Shown here piece after piece: positions 25,207 to 33,075 of a stretch of DNA of 64,000 nt. Position numbers and translations under genes: made by a program. Each line of letters begins with the position of its first letter. Position 1 is the stretch's first letter. Origin of the DNA: Clostridia bacterium (GTDB lineage: Bacteria > Bacillota > Clostridia > Christensenellales > CAG-1252); assembly GCA_017394805.1 (NCBI GenBank), contig JAFPXC010000023.1, positions 1-64,000 on the forward strand, read 5' to 3'. A model generated the notes under the pieces. It saw nothing but the letters and a program-made list of their open reading frames with translations. It had not been told where the DNA came from and did no database searches.

Positions 25207-25235
25207 TTGACAATCCGCTGTCGTCGGGGTATAAT
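25207..25235 (+). promoter_or_regulatory. Promoter giving a leaderless Mbeg1-like transcript
   Basis: TTGACA (25207-25212), 17-base spacer, TATAAT (25230-25235); the ATG at 25242 is only 6 bases further. Confidence 0.85.
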
Positions 25236-25241
25236 GGTTCT

Positions 25242-26480
25242 ATGAATATTATCGAGTACGTTTCTCAATCTACGGATAGTTTCGCCGCTCGTCCGTTCGG
25301 CGAGGTGGACAGCCTGGTGCTTTCGCAGGCCGCGTATCTGCGCGTGGGTGAGTACGAGGGCGTGCGTTTGTGCGACTTGCACGACCTCGTAAAAGACCGT
25401 ATGGCATCGATTGCCCCTGCACGTACGCAGGAAAACGAGGCGTTGCTCGCCGCGTTCGGTCGTTCGGTCCGCTACGAAGAGGTGCGTTTGGTCGCCCAAA
25501 ACACCGTGTTCGACGTGGGCTCCAGCTGCCAATTCAGCGCGACCTTGTTCGCCATCGGCGATTTGTACTACTTCGCTTGCCGCGGCACGGACGGTACTCT
25601 CGTGGGGTGGAAAGAGGATTTGGACCTCATGTACAAAGAGGATATAGCCGCGCAAACGCACGCGTTGCGGTGGCTCAACCGTATGACGGGCAAGCGGCTC
25701 ATCGTGGGCGGGCATTCCAAAGGGGGCAATTTGGCCGTGTACGCCGCCGCCTTTTGCGACCGCGCGGTGCAGGATAATATCGTGGCCGTGTACGACCACG
25801 ACGGGCCGGGGTTTATGCCCACGGTGCTCACGCGCGACGGGTATCGGCGTATTTTGCCGCGCGTACATAAGACCGTGCCCGAAATGTGCGTCTTCGGCCA
25901 TATGATGGTGGACGACGTGGCCTATACCATCATCAAATCGGACGGCAATAATATCTATCAGCATCTGTCTTTCACTTGGCAATGCACGCCCGAGGGCTAC
26001 TTCGTGCTGGGCGAGGGGCTGACGGTCGGCTCGCAGATCGTGCGCGATATATGCGACAGCATCGTGCCCTCTATGACCATAGAGGAGCGCGAGACCTTCG
26101 TTACCATCGTCTACGAGGCGTTGCGCCACGCGGACGTGGACAAGGTGGGGGATATCGCTTCCGTCAAAGCCGTCGTCAAAGCCTTGCAGTACAATCGCAG
26201 TCTGCCCAAGCCGCTACGCGAGAAAATGGGGCATTGCGTACATCTGTTCCTTTCGGCGGCGTGGGGCAGCAGCGTGGCCGTTACCGAAGAATACGTCACG
26301 ACCACCGTCAACGAGTGGCGCGTGCGCCGTCAGGAGAAAAAAGCGGGGAAGAGCGCGTCGCGCGAGGTCAAACCCCAAGACCGAGCGACCGAGGTCGAAC
26401 CCGATTGTGCGCCCGACGAAATAACCGCGTTGCCACTGGTTTCGGCGGACTTGGCAAACCCCGACGATACGGAGAACTGA
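25242..26480 (+). CDS. Mbeg1-like (DUF2974) alpha/beta hydrolase
   Basis: 412 residues. The nucleophile elbow GGHSKGGNLAVYAA is near 162-175; FRGTDGT-like YFACRGTDGTLVGWKED precedes it, and DHDGPGF follows, the usual pattern of the family. A His for the triad is probably in the 215-235 region. The last 70 residues are charged and variable. The family hydrolyses unknown esters. The gene has a perfect promoter ending 6 bases before the ATG, hence probably leaderless, and is followed after 2 bases by the GH3 gene. Confidence 0.87.
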   Translation: MNIIEYVSQSTDSFAARPFGEVDSLVLSQAAYLRVGEYEGVRLCDLHDLVKDRMASIAPARTQENEALLAAFGRSVRYEEVRLVAQNTVFDVGSSCQFSATLFAIGDLYYFACRGTDGTLVGWKEDLDLMYKEDIAAQTHALRWLNRMTGKRLIVGGHSKGGNLAVYAAAFCDRAVQDNIVAVYDHDGPGFMPTVLTRDGYRRILPRVHKTVPEMCVFGHMMVDDVAYTIIKSDGNNIYQHLSFTWQCTPEGYFVLGEGLTVGSQIVRDICDSIVPSMTIEERETFVTIVYEALRHADVDKVGDIASVKAVVKALQYNRSLPKPLREKMGHCVHLFLSAAWGSSVAVTEEYVTTTVNEWRVRRQEKKAGKSASREVKPQDRATEVEPDCAPDEITALPLVSADLANPDDTEN

Positions 26481-26482
26481 AT

Positions 26483-28930
26483 ATGAGTTTTTTCAAAAAA
26501 ATCATCGCCCCCATCGTGCGCATTTCGGCCAACCTCGCGCAAGGCAACGGTCTTTCGCAAGACAGCAATTACGTGGAGGAAGGCTTCGCCCGCGTCGTGG
26601 ACGCGTCCGCTTTGTTGCGCCGCGCCGCCGCAGAGGGGGTTGTATTGCTACGCAACGAGGGCGTTTTGCCCCTCGCGCCCAAGACGAAAGTGGCGATTTT
26701 CGGCCGCCATCAGGTGGATTGGTTCTACGTGGGCTATGGTTCGGGCGGGGACGTTAACGCGCCCTACGAGATAAACCTCTTGGACGCCGCCGAGGGTAGA
26801 ATATCCTTGGACGTGCGTCTTGCCGAGCGCTATCGCAAGTGGTGCGCCTCGCGTGTGCACCGAGCGGACGAAGGCTGGTGGGGCGCTTGGCCTTATTCGC
26901 ACCCCGAGATGGATATGGCGGAAAAGGACGTCGCGGCGTATGCCCAAGATAACGACGCGGCCGTGTACGTGTTGGGACGTGCGGCGGGCGAGGACAGGGA
27001 GAATACGCTCACCGAGGGCTCCTATTATCTCACCGCCAAAGAGCGGCGCCTGTTGTCCTTCGTCACCAAGCATTTCCGCAAGACCATCGTCGTCCTCGAC
27101 ACGGGCAACGTGGTGGATATGGCGTGGGTGGAGGAGTTTCAACCCTCCGCCGTATTGATGGCCTATTTCGGCGGGCAGGAGAGTTGCACGGCCTTGGTGG
27201 ACGTGCTGACGGGCGCGGTGAATCCCTCGGGTAAATTGCCCGACACCATCGCGCGCCGCTACACCGACTATCCCTCGTCCGCGTGCTTCGGCGGCAAGGA
27301 CTACAACGAGTACCGCGAGGATATTTACGTCGGGTATCGTTATTTTGAGACCTTTGCGCCCGATAAAGTGCTGTATCCCTTCGGCTTCGGGTTGTCCTAT
27401 ACGCGTTTCGAGTGGGAAGTGCTGGCGGCCGAGGCTTCGCAAGAGGGCGCCAAAGTCGCGGTGCGCGTCACCAACGCGGGCGAGTGCGCCGGCAAAGAGG
27501 TGATGCAACTCTACTTGGAAGCCCCGCAGGGGCGTATGGGCAAGAGTCGCCGCTCGTTGGTGGCGTTTGGCAAGACGCCGCTATTGGCGGCGGGTGAAAG
27601 CGCGACCTTGGAACTGGCGTGTTCGGGGTACTTGATGGCCTCTTTCGACGACGTGGGCAATACGCCTTTTGCCAATGCGTACGTCTTGGAAGGGGGCGTC
27701 TATCGGCTGTTCGTCGGCAATAGCGTGCGCTCCCTCGATTTGGCCGCGCGGTTCGAATTGTCCCATACCGTATGCCTCAAATCCGTGCAACCGGTGTGCG
27801 CGGTGGAGCATCCGTTCGACCGTCTGATCCCTCGCCAAAGGGGGAACGAATTGATACCCGCCTACGGGCAAGTGCCCAAGGGTGAGGTGGATATGAAAGC
27901 GCGGATAAAAGAGGATATGCCCGAAGAGGTCGAAAAGGGCGCGTCCTATTTGTGGACGGACGTGTTGGACGGCAAAGTCACAGTGGAAGATTTCGTCCAC
28001 GGATTGGACCTCGCCGATTTGGAAGCGTTGACGCGCGGGCACGGCTTTATGCACAGCCCTTTGGGCGTGTCGGGCAACGGGGGCGTCATGGGCGGCGTCA
28101 CGGAGGAGTTGCGCCTGTTGGGCTTCCCGCCCCTCGTTACGTCGGACGGCCCCAGCGGGCTACGGGTGCGGCGCTATTGCAATTTGCTGCCATGCGGCAC
28201 GGCGCTGGCCGCGTCTTGGAACGAGGCGCTTGCCCGCGAGGTCTATCGCACGGTCGGTGAGGAGATGCGCGCCTACGGGGTGCATATCCTGCTGGGCGGC
28301 GGTATGAATATCCATCGCAATCCGCTTTGCGGGCGGAATTTCGAGTATATGAGCGAGGACCCCGTGCTGTCGGGCGTTATCGCGGCCGCTACGGTGGAGG
28401 GCGTGCAGGAGATGGGCGTCGCCGCGTGTATCAAGCATTTTTGCTGTAACAATCAGGAGTACAACCGCAACCGCAACGACAGCCGCTTGTCGCAACGGGC
28501 GTTGCGTGAGATATACCTCAAGGGCTTCGAGATCTGCGTGGAGTTGGCCGATCCGTGGACGGTGATGACCTCTTATAACCTCGTCAACGGCGTGTGGGCG
28601 CACTATCATTACGATTTGGCGACCACGATTTTGCGCAAGGAGTGGGGATATCGCGGGTTGATCATGACCGATTGGTGGATGCAACACGACCATAGTCACG
28701 AGTTTCCCGCCCTCTGTGACAACGCGTATCGCGTGCGTGCGGGTGTGGGCGTGTTTATGCCCGGCAGTTTTAACCGCATGGAGCGCGAGTATCGCGCGGA
28801 CGGCAGCCTTTTGTCTACGTTGGGGCAGCCCGACGGCATTCGCCGCGCCGAGATAGAGCGCGCCGCTTTGCCGACGGCTTTGCTGGCCTATCGGCTGCGC
28901 GACGTGCTGAATGCGACGAAAAGCGAGTAA
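26483..28930 (+). CDS. GH3 family beta-glucosidase, permuted domain order
   Basis: 815 residues. Residues about 30-300 are the GH3 C-terminal alpha/beta domain (VVLLRNEGVLPL, LIAYFGGQESCTALVDVLTGAVNPSGKLPDT-like); about 305-420 are FnIII-like (YPFGFGLSYTRFEW, VTNAGECAGKEVMQLY); about 490-810 are the GH3 N-terminal TIM barrel (TSDGPSGLR, KHFCCNNQE), with the nucleophile Asp730 in IMTDWW. This reversed order is known from rumen GH3 enzymes. No signal peptide, so substrates are imported oligosaccharides or glycosides. The ATG lies 2 bases after the Mbeg1-like stop, with GGAG upstream. Confidence 0.93.
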   Translation: MSFFKKIIAPIVRISANLAQGNGLSQDSNYVEEGFARVVDASALLRRAAAEGVVLLRNEGVLPLAPKTKVAIFGRHQVDWFYVGYGSGGDVNAPYEINLLDAAEGRISLDVRLAERYRKWCASRVHRADEGWWGAWPYSHPEMDMAEKDVAAYAQDNDAAVYVLGRAAGEDRENTLTEGSYYLTAKERRLLSFVTKHFRKTIVVLDTGNVVDMAWVEEFQPSAVLMAYFGGQESCTALVDVLTGAVNPSGKLPDTIARRYTDYPSSACFGGKDYNEYREDIYVGYRYFETFAPDKVLYPFGFGLSYTRFEWEVLAAEASQEGAKVAVRVTNAGECAGKEVMQLYLEAPQGRMGKSRRSLVAFGKTPLLAAGESATLELACSGYLMASFDDVGNTPFANAYVLEGGVYRLFVGNSVRSLDLAARFELSHTVCLKSVQPVCAVEHPFDRLIPRQRGNELIPAYGQVPKGEVDMKARIKEDMPEEVEKGASYLWTDVLDGKVTVEDFVHGLDLADLEALTRGHGFMHSPLGVSGNGGVMGGVTEELRLLGFPPLVTSDGPSGLRVRRYCNLLPCGTALAASWNEALAREVYRTVGEEMRAYGVHILLGGGMNIHRNPLCGRNFEYMSEDPVLSGVIAAATVEGVQEMGVAACIKHFCCNNQEYNRNRNDSRLSQRALREIYLKGFEICVELADPWTVMTSYNLVNGVWAHYHYDLATTILRKEWGYRGLIMTDWWMQHDHSHEFPALCDNAYRVRAGVGVFMPGSFNRMEREYRADGSLLSTLGQPDGIRRAEIERAALPTALLAYRLRDVLNATKSE

Positions 28931-28955
28931 ACGCCGAAAAAACGAGTAGGCGATA

Positions 28956-28982
28956 GGGGGGTCGAATGGGCCACCCTTTTTT
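28956..28982 (+). terminator. Probable terminator after the GH3 gene
   Basis: GGGGGGTC (28956-28963) pairs with GGCCACCC with one mismatch and a G-U pair, followed by six T. Confidence 0.55.
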
Positions 28983-29006
28983 GCGGGCGGTCGCGGGGTG
29001 GAACGG

Positions 29007-29036
29007 TTATCACGAAGGACCGCTATTGCATATAAT
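29007..29036 (+). promoter_or_regulatory. Promoter giving a leaderless dapA transcript
   Basis: TTATCA (29007-29012), 18-base spacer, TATAAT (29031-29036), then 5 bases to the ATG at 29042. No ribosome site. Confidence 0.65.
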
Positions 29037-29041
29037 GCTAT

Positions 29042-29902
29042 ATGCAACTGCAAGGATTGTTTACGGCACTCATTACCCCCTTTCGGGAGGGCGCGGTGGA
29101 TCACGACGCCCTTTCGCGCCTCGTCGTCCGCGCCTCGGTGTACTCGGCGGCGTTCGTGGCGTTGGGGACTACCGCCGAGCCGTGCGCGCTGACGGAAGAA
29201 GAATGCGACGCCGTCTTGCGTACCGTCATGCGGTCTACGGCCAAACCCATCGTAGTGGGCGTGTCGGGCAATGATACTCGCACGGTCGTTAGGCGTGCCG
29301 AGCATTATCGGGAGATGGGCGCGAGTGCGCTTTTGTGCGTTACGCCCTATTATAACCGCTGTTCGGACGAGGGGCTCTTGGCGCACTATCGGGCGATTTG
29401 CGAGGCCGTGGACGTGCCGATCGTCCTCTACAATGTGCCCAAGCGGACGGGCGTGGACATATCGCCCGAAATGCTGGCGCGGCTACTATTGCTACCCCAC
29501 GTGGTAGGGGTAAAAGAGGCCAACGCGGACGCTTGGGAGATATTGCACTATGCGTTGGTGTGCCGCGAATTGTCGCGGGCATTGGTCTGCGGCGAGGACG
29601 CGACGCTGCCCCTTTTCCGCGCCGTGGGGGCGGAATGCGCGATCTCGGCGGCCGCCAACGCCATCCCCGACGTGATGGAGCAGGGCCTCGTCGTGCCCCT
29701 CTCGGATATGCCGCGCTGGACGTCGCGCTATTTGCCTTTGGTCGAGCGCCTGTTTGGCGAAGTCAATCCCATTGCGGTCAAGCAAGCCTGTTTTCATCTG
29801 GGGCTGTGCGCCAACGAGTTGCGCTTGCCCCTCGCGCCTTCCGCCGACCGCGCGTTGCCGATTCTGCTCGAAAAAGCGGGCTTTTGTATAGTAAATCACT
29901 AA
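29042..29902 (+). CDS. dapA: 4-hydroxy-tetrahydrodipicolinate synthase
   Basis: 286 residues, the usual size. Motifs: FTALITPF, GTTAEPCAL in place of the common GTTGE, VTPYYN with the proton-relay Tyr, LYNVPKRTG with the catalytic Tyr, and VGVKEAN with the Schiff-base Lys. It condenses pyruvate and aspartate semialdehyde at the entry to lysine, meso-diaminopimelate and, in spores, dipicolinate. The GTTGE change to GTTAE is mild, so a related aldolase of the DapA/NanA family remains possible. A single-gene unit. Confidence 0.88.
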   Translation: MQLQGLFTALITPFREGAVDHDALSRLVVRASVYSAAFVALGTTAEPCALTEEECDAVLRTVMRSTAKPIVVGVSGNDTRTVVRRAEHYREMGASALLCVTPYYNRCSDEGLLAHYRAICEAVDVPIVLYNVPKRTGVDISPEMLARLLLLPHVVGVKEANADAWEILHYALVCRELSRALVCGEDATLPLFRAVGAECAISAAANAIPDVMEQGLVVPLSDMPRWTSRYLPLVERLFGEVNPIAVKQACFHLGLCANELRLPLAPSADRALPILLEKAGFCIVNH

Positions 29903-29929
29903 GAGCGGACTAAAAATCGCGTTTGCCTA

Positions 29930-29958
29930 TTGACCTTCGGCGCGTCATAAGTTATACT
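29930..29958 (+). promoter_or_regulatory. Promoter of the EAL-like gene
   Basis: TTGACC (29930-29935), 17-base spacer, TATACT (29953-29958); a GGAGGGATAG ribosome site precedes the ATG at 30010. Confidence 0.78.
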
Positions 29959-30009
29959 ATGATTAGCACAGTATATCGTGCGCATTTTTTCGCGCACGCG
30001 GAGGGATAG

Positions 30010-31719
30010 ATGGCAAAGAAACACTTGCCCGAAAACGAAGATTTGTTCAGTATAGACACACCCGACGTGGACGGCGCCGACGGCGGCTGGGACGATTGGG
30101 ACGACGTAGACGTGGTCGCACCCGCCCAAGAGGAAGTCGACGATGTGGACGTGGACGTGCCGACCGAGGAAGCCGAAGCGCCCGAAGTAAGCGCACAATC
30201 CGACGAAACGCCCGTCCAAGCGTACGACGTGGCCGAAGCGGAGAACGCGGATTTCGGTGACGAGGAATGGGACGACGAAGCGCCCGCCCAAGAGGTGGAC
30301 GCGGATATTGCCGCGCCCGAAGAGGAAATCGCGGACGAAGTGGACGTTGACGTGGACGCGCCTGCTCAGGCGGAAGTTGCGGAAGAGACGGCCGCCGTCG
30401 AAGAGGCCGCCGCACCTGCCGAAGCCGTGCCCGAATACGAAGTGGAAGAGGCCGTGGACGAAGATTTCGGTGACGACGATTGGGGCGAGGACGAAGCGGT
30501 CGAAGCGATCGAAGAAGCACCCGAAGGGAAAGAAGAGGGCGAGAAAGCCATCGAGGACGAGCCGCAAGCCGATCTCGACGAGGAAGAACCCGCCGAGGAA
30601 AACGCCCAAGCGGAAGAGAAAGACGACGAGCCTGCGGGCGAGTTGCAGGTCTCCGACGAGGAATTGGCGGAGTTTTTGCCGCCCGAACAGCCCATGGAGG
30701 AAGCGTCCGCTCCCGTAGAGGAAGAAACGCCCCCCACGCCCGAGGAAGAAGAAGCCGCCCTCGACGAAGCGCTCGAAAAACCCGAGGAAGTCAAATCCGA
30801 AGAGGAAATAAGGCGCGAACAAGAGGAGTTGGAAGCCTACCGCGCCGCGATGGGCGAGAGTAACGCCGAGATGGCGGACGTGAGCGAGTACCGCACCTTC
30901 CGAAAGAAGACCAAGACCGAGAGCAAGTCTTCCGTGCCCAAGAAAAGCGACTTCGACTTGTTTGCCAACCGCTATAAAGTAAAGACCATGAACGCGATGG
31001 TCGCCGCTTCCGACCCCATCGTGTATTTCTACAACGCGTGCTTGCGCTCCGACGGCTCCATAATGGCGTTCAACGTGTACCAAGTGCTGCAAGACCGTTT
31101 CCTCGGCAAGATGGTGCCCCAACTCTTTACCGCCGTCGCCGAAAACAGCGCCAAAATCGAAGACCTCAACGAGGCCAATCTCATAGAGCAGATAAAGGTC
31201 TGCGCCGAGTTCCCCCAATACGACTTTATCGTCAGCATTTCGTCCCGTTTCTTCACCAAGCCCGTGTTGCTGGACAGATTGCTGAAACTCATTCCCGACG
31301 GGGGCGTGCCCAACCTCGTGTTTGCGTTCGACTGTACCTCGCTGGAAAGTATCGCCATCGCCGCCAAGACCGGTTTGGGCGCCGTGCACCAAAAGGGCGT
31401 GAAGATTTTGCTGGACAGCACCGAGAAGGTGACCATGACCGTGCTGAGCGAATTCGACTACGACTTTATCCGCATCGACTCCCGCTATTATGAAATCGGC
31501 AATCCGCGCGCCGAGGCCTATCTACGCCTGTTGCTGTCCCTTACCAAGGAGCAGGGCGTGTCCTCTATCGCCACGTTCTGCGACAGCGAGGACTTGTCCG
31601 AATATATGTTCTTTATGGGCGTAGACGCCATTCAGGGCAACGCGATCTCGCGTCCCATGCGCACCGTGCCCAACGCGGTGAAAGGTATAACGCTACTGCC
31701 CTCCATGCTCGACGCATAG
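30010..31719 (+). CDS. Acidic disordered protein with degenerate EAL-like domain
   Basis: 569 residues. Residues 1-290 are almost only Glu, Asp, Ala, Val and Pro, with repeated DFGDDDWGED-like and DWDDVDV blocks, and should be disordered. About 325-565 resemble the C-terminal half of EAL domains: MAFNVYQVLQDRF, DFIVSISSRFF, VKILLDSTEKV, FDYDFIRIDSRYY, GVSSIATFCDSEDLSEYMFFMGVDAIQGNAIS. The E-A-L motif and metal-binding Asp-Asp of active c-di-GMP phosphodiesterases are not seen, so it is probably a binding or scaffold protein. It has no membrane segment and is transcribed alone, with the repeat at 31724 downstream. Confidence 0.72.
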   Translation: MAKKHLPENEDLFSIDTPDVDGADGGWDDWDDVDVVAPAQEEVDDVDVDVPTEEAEAPEVSAQSDETPVQAYDVAEAENADFGDEEWDDEAPAQEVDADIAAPEEEIADEVDVDVDAPAQAEVAEETAAVEEAAAPAEAVPEYEVEEAVDEDFGDDDWGEDEAVEAIEEAPEGKEEGEKAIEDEPQADLDEEEPAEENAQAEEKDDEPAGELQVSDEELAEFLPPEQPMEEASAPVEEETPPTPEEEEAALDEALEKPEEVKSEEEIRREQEELEAYRAAMGESNAEMADVSEYRTFRKKTKTESKSSVPKKSDFDLFANRYKVKTMNAMVAASDPIVYFYNACLRSDGSIMAFNVYQVLQDRFLGKMVPQLFTAVAENSAKIEDLNEANLIEQIKVCAEFPQYDFIVSISSRFFTKPVLLDRLLKLIPDGGVPNLVFAFDCTSLESIAIAAKTGLGAVHQKGVKILLDSTEKVTMTVLSEFDYDFIRIDSRYYEIGNPRAEAYLRLLLSLTKEQGVSSIATFCDSEDLSEYMFFMGVDAIQGNAISRPMRTVPNAVKGITLLPSMLDA

Positions 31720-31723
31720 CGAG

Positions 31724-31841
31724 GGCGCGGAATTGCGCGATTGAGCGGGCTGTCCGCTCACTCGTCGACGTCACGTACAAAAGTACGTTAGGCGTCGCCT
31801 CGCTCGTTTGTACACCCACTCATTCATCACAATTCCGCGCC
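31724..31841. repeat. Large palindromic element, relative of the 15456 element
   Basis: Outer arms GGCGCGGAATTG (31724-31735) and CAATTCCGCGCC (31830-31841) pair perfectly; the centre is ACGTAC-aaaa-GTACGT (31773-31788). The core (GATTGAGCG, CACGTACAA, AGTACGTT, TCGCTCGTTTG, CACTCAT-CATC) matches the era-side copies while the arms differ. Confidence 0.75.
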
Positions 31842-31924
31842 ATCTCCGGGATGGAATAGCGCGGTTTTTGTTTGTGTACGAAGCGCGGGCTGTCCGCTCG
31901 TGGAATAGAAATGGAACGTAACCG

Positions 31925-31951
31925 AAAACCCCCGCGTTTTGCGGGGGTTTT
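31925..31951. terminator. Bidirectional terminator
   Basis: AAAACCCCCGC (31925-31935) pairs perfectly with GCGGGGGTTTT (31941-31951). It serves the EAL-like gene and the convergent permease gene. Confidence 0.85.
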
Positions 31952-32015
31952 CGATACCAAACGATGAAAATAGACGATAAAGAAGGGCGATAATCGAGGG
32001 GAGAAAACGTGGGGG

Positions 32016-32918
32016 TTAGTCGAGCCCGCAGGCGGTCATAACGCCCAAGGTGGCGTAGCCTACGACGAGGCCGATGCCTATCATAATGGCGGTGACTACG
32101 AGATTGTGCTTGACCTCTTTGACGTTCTTGTAGAGAATCATCAAGCCCAAGCCCGCGTTGACGCACAAGCCGCCCACGCAAGCGCCGAAACTCAAGCCGC
32201 CCACCAAATAGAGTTCCGCCAAGATGACCGAGCCGGCACAGTTGGGGATAAGCCCCACCACCACGGCCAAAGCGGGCGCCGCGTAGCGGCTACTTTGCAA
32301 GAAAGCGGCCACGGCCTCTTCGCCCACGAAATGGAGAATGGTGCCCCATACCATGTTGACGACGAACACGTACGCGAATATTTTGAGGGAGTGGACGAGG
32401 GGGTGCAGAAGGTATTGGTGCCACTTGCTCTCCTTATCTTCCTCTTCCTCTATGTGGTGATGACAGCACCCCACGTGTACGACCTCTTCGCATTCGCATT
32501 CTTCCTCGTGGTGATGCACGGCCTCTTGCGAACGACGGTAAATGAGGTCGATAAGGTAGCCGAACGCCACCGCCGACACGAACTTGATGCCCAAAAGGGG
32601 CAATACCATCAATATTTTGTCGGGCGTGTCCGTCGCGCCCAAAAAGATGGGCAGGGCTTCGTCGCTGGTGGCTACGAAGATGGCGATGAGGGTGCCTAAG
32701 GTGATGTGTTTTTTGTGATAGAGATCCGCGCCGACTACGCTGAAACCGCATTGTGGAATGAGGCCGATGCCCGCGCCGATAAGGGGCGCGAAACGCCCCG
32801 CGTGCTCCATCTTGTGCGAAAACTTCGGCTCGAGAAAAGCCAAGAGGAGATATACTCCGAACACGATCGCCAACACGATGGCGCTGTCTTTCAATGCGTC
32901 CAAAAACACTTCCAGCAT
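32016..32918 (-). CDS. 10-TM heavy-metal permease (ArsP_2-like), with metal-binding central loop
   Basis: 300 residues. Two homologous halves of membrane helices carry GLIPQCGFSVVGADL (52-66) and GLIPNCAGSVILAEL (about 237-251), the paired motif of the putative 10-TM heavy-metal/manganese exporter family. The loop between the halves (about 134-163) is rich in His, Cys and Glu: HHHEEECECEEVV, GCCHHHIEEEED. It is divergent from a G3E GTPase gene whose His-rich insert shares the ECEC pattern. ATG at 32918 with AGGTG upstream. Export or import of a transition metal is likely; which metal is unknown. Confidence 0.82.
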   Translation of the reverse strand: MLEVFLDALKDSAIVLAIVFGVYLLLAFLEPKFSHKMEHAGRFAPLIGAGIGLIPQCGFSVVGADLYHKKHITLGTLIAIFVATSDEALPIFLGATDTPDKILMVLPLLGIKFVSAVAFGYLIDLIYRRSQEAVHHHEEECECEEVVHVGCCHHHIEEEEDKESKWHQYLLHPLVHSLKIFAYVFVVNMVWGTILHFVGEEAVAAFLQSSRYAAPALAVVVGLIPNCAGSVILAELYLVGGLSFGACVGGLCVNAGLGLMILYKNVKEVKHNLVVTAIMIGIGLVVGYATLGVMTACGLD

Positions 32919-33002
32919 AAATTCACCTAAATTGTATTGTAGGGATTGTCATGCCTTTTGTCAACGAAATTGGGGCATTCGCGAATTTTTTTGTTAAAAT
33001 AC

Positions 33003-33031
33003 TTACCATATCCTATAGAGTGTGATATAAT
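33003..33031 (+). promoter_or_regulatory. Promoter of the metal-GTPase operon
   Basis: TTACCA (33003-33008), 17-base spacer, TATAAT (33026-33031). A 40-base leader with AAGGAGATG precedes the ATG. I see no clear Zur or Fur operator. Confidence 0.6.
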
Positions 33032-33075
33032 AATACGCGAAACGATAAATTCTTTCTTTATAAGGAGATGATATA

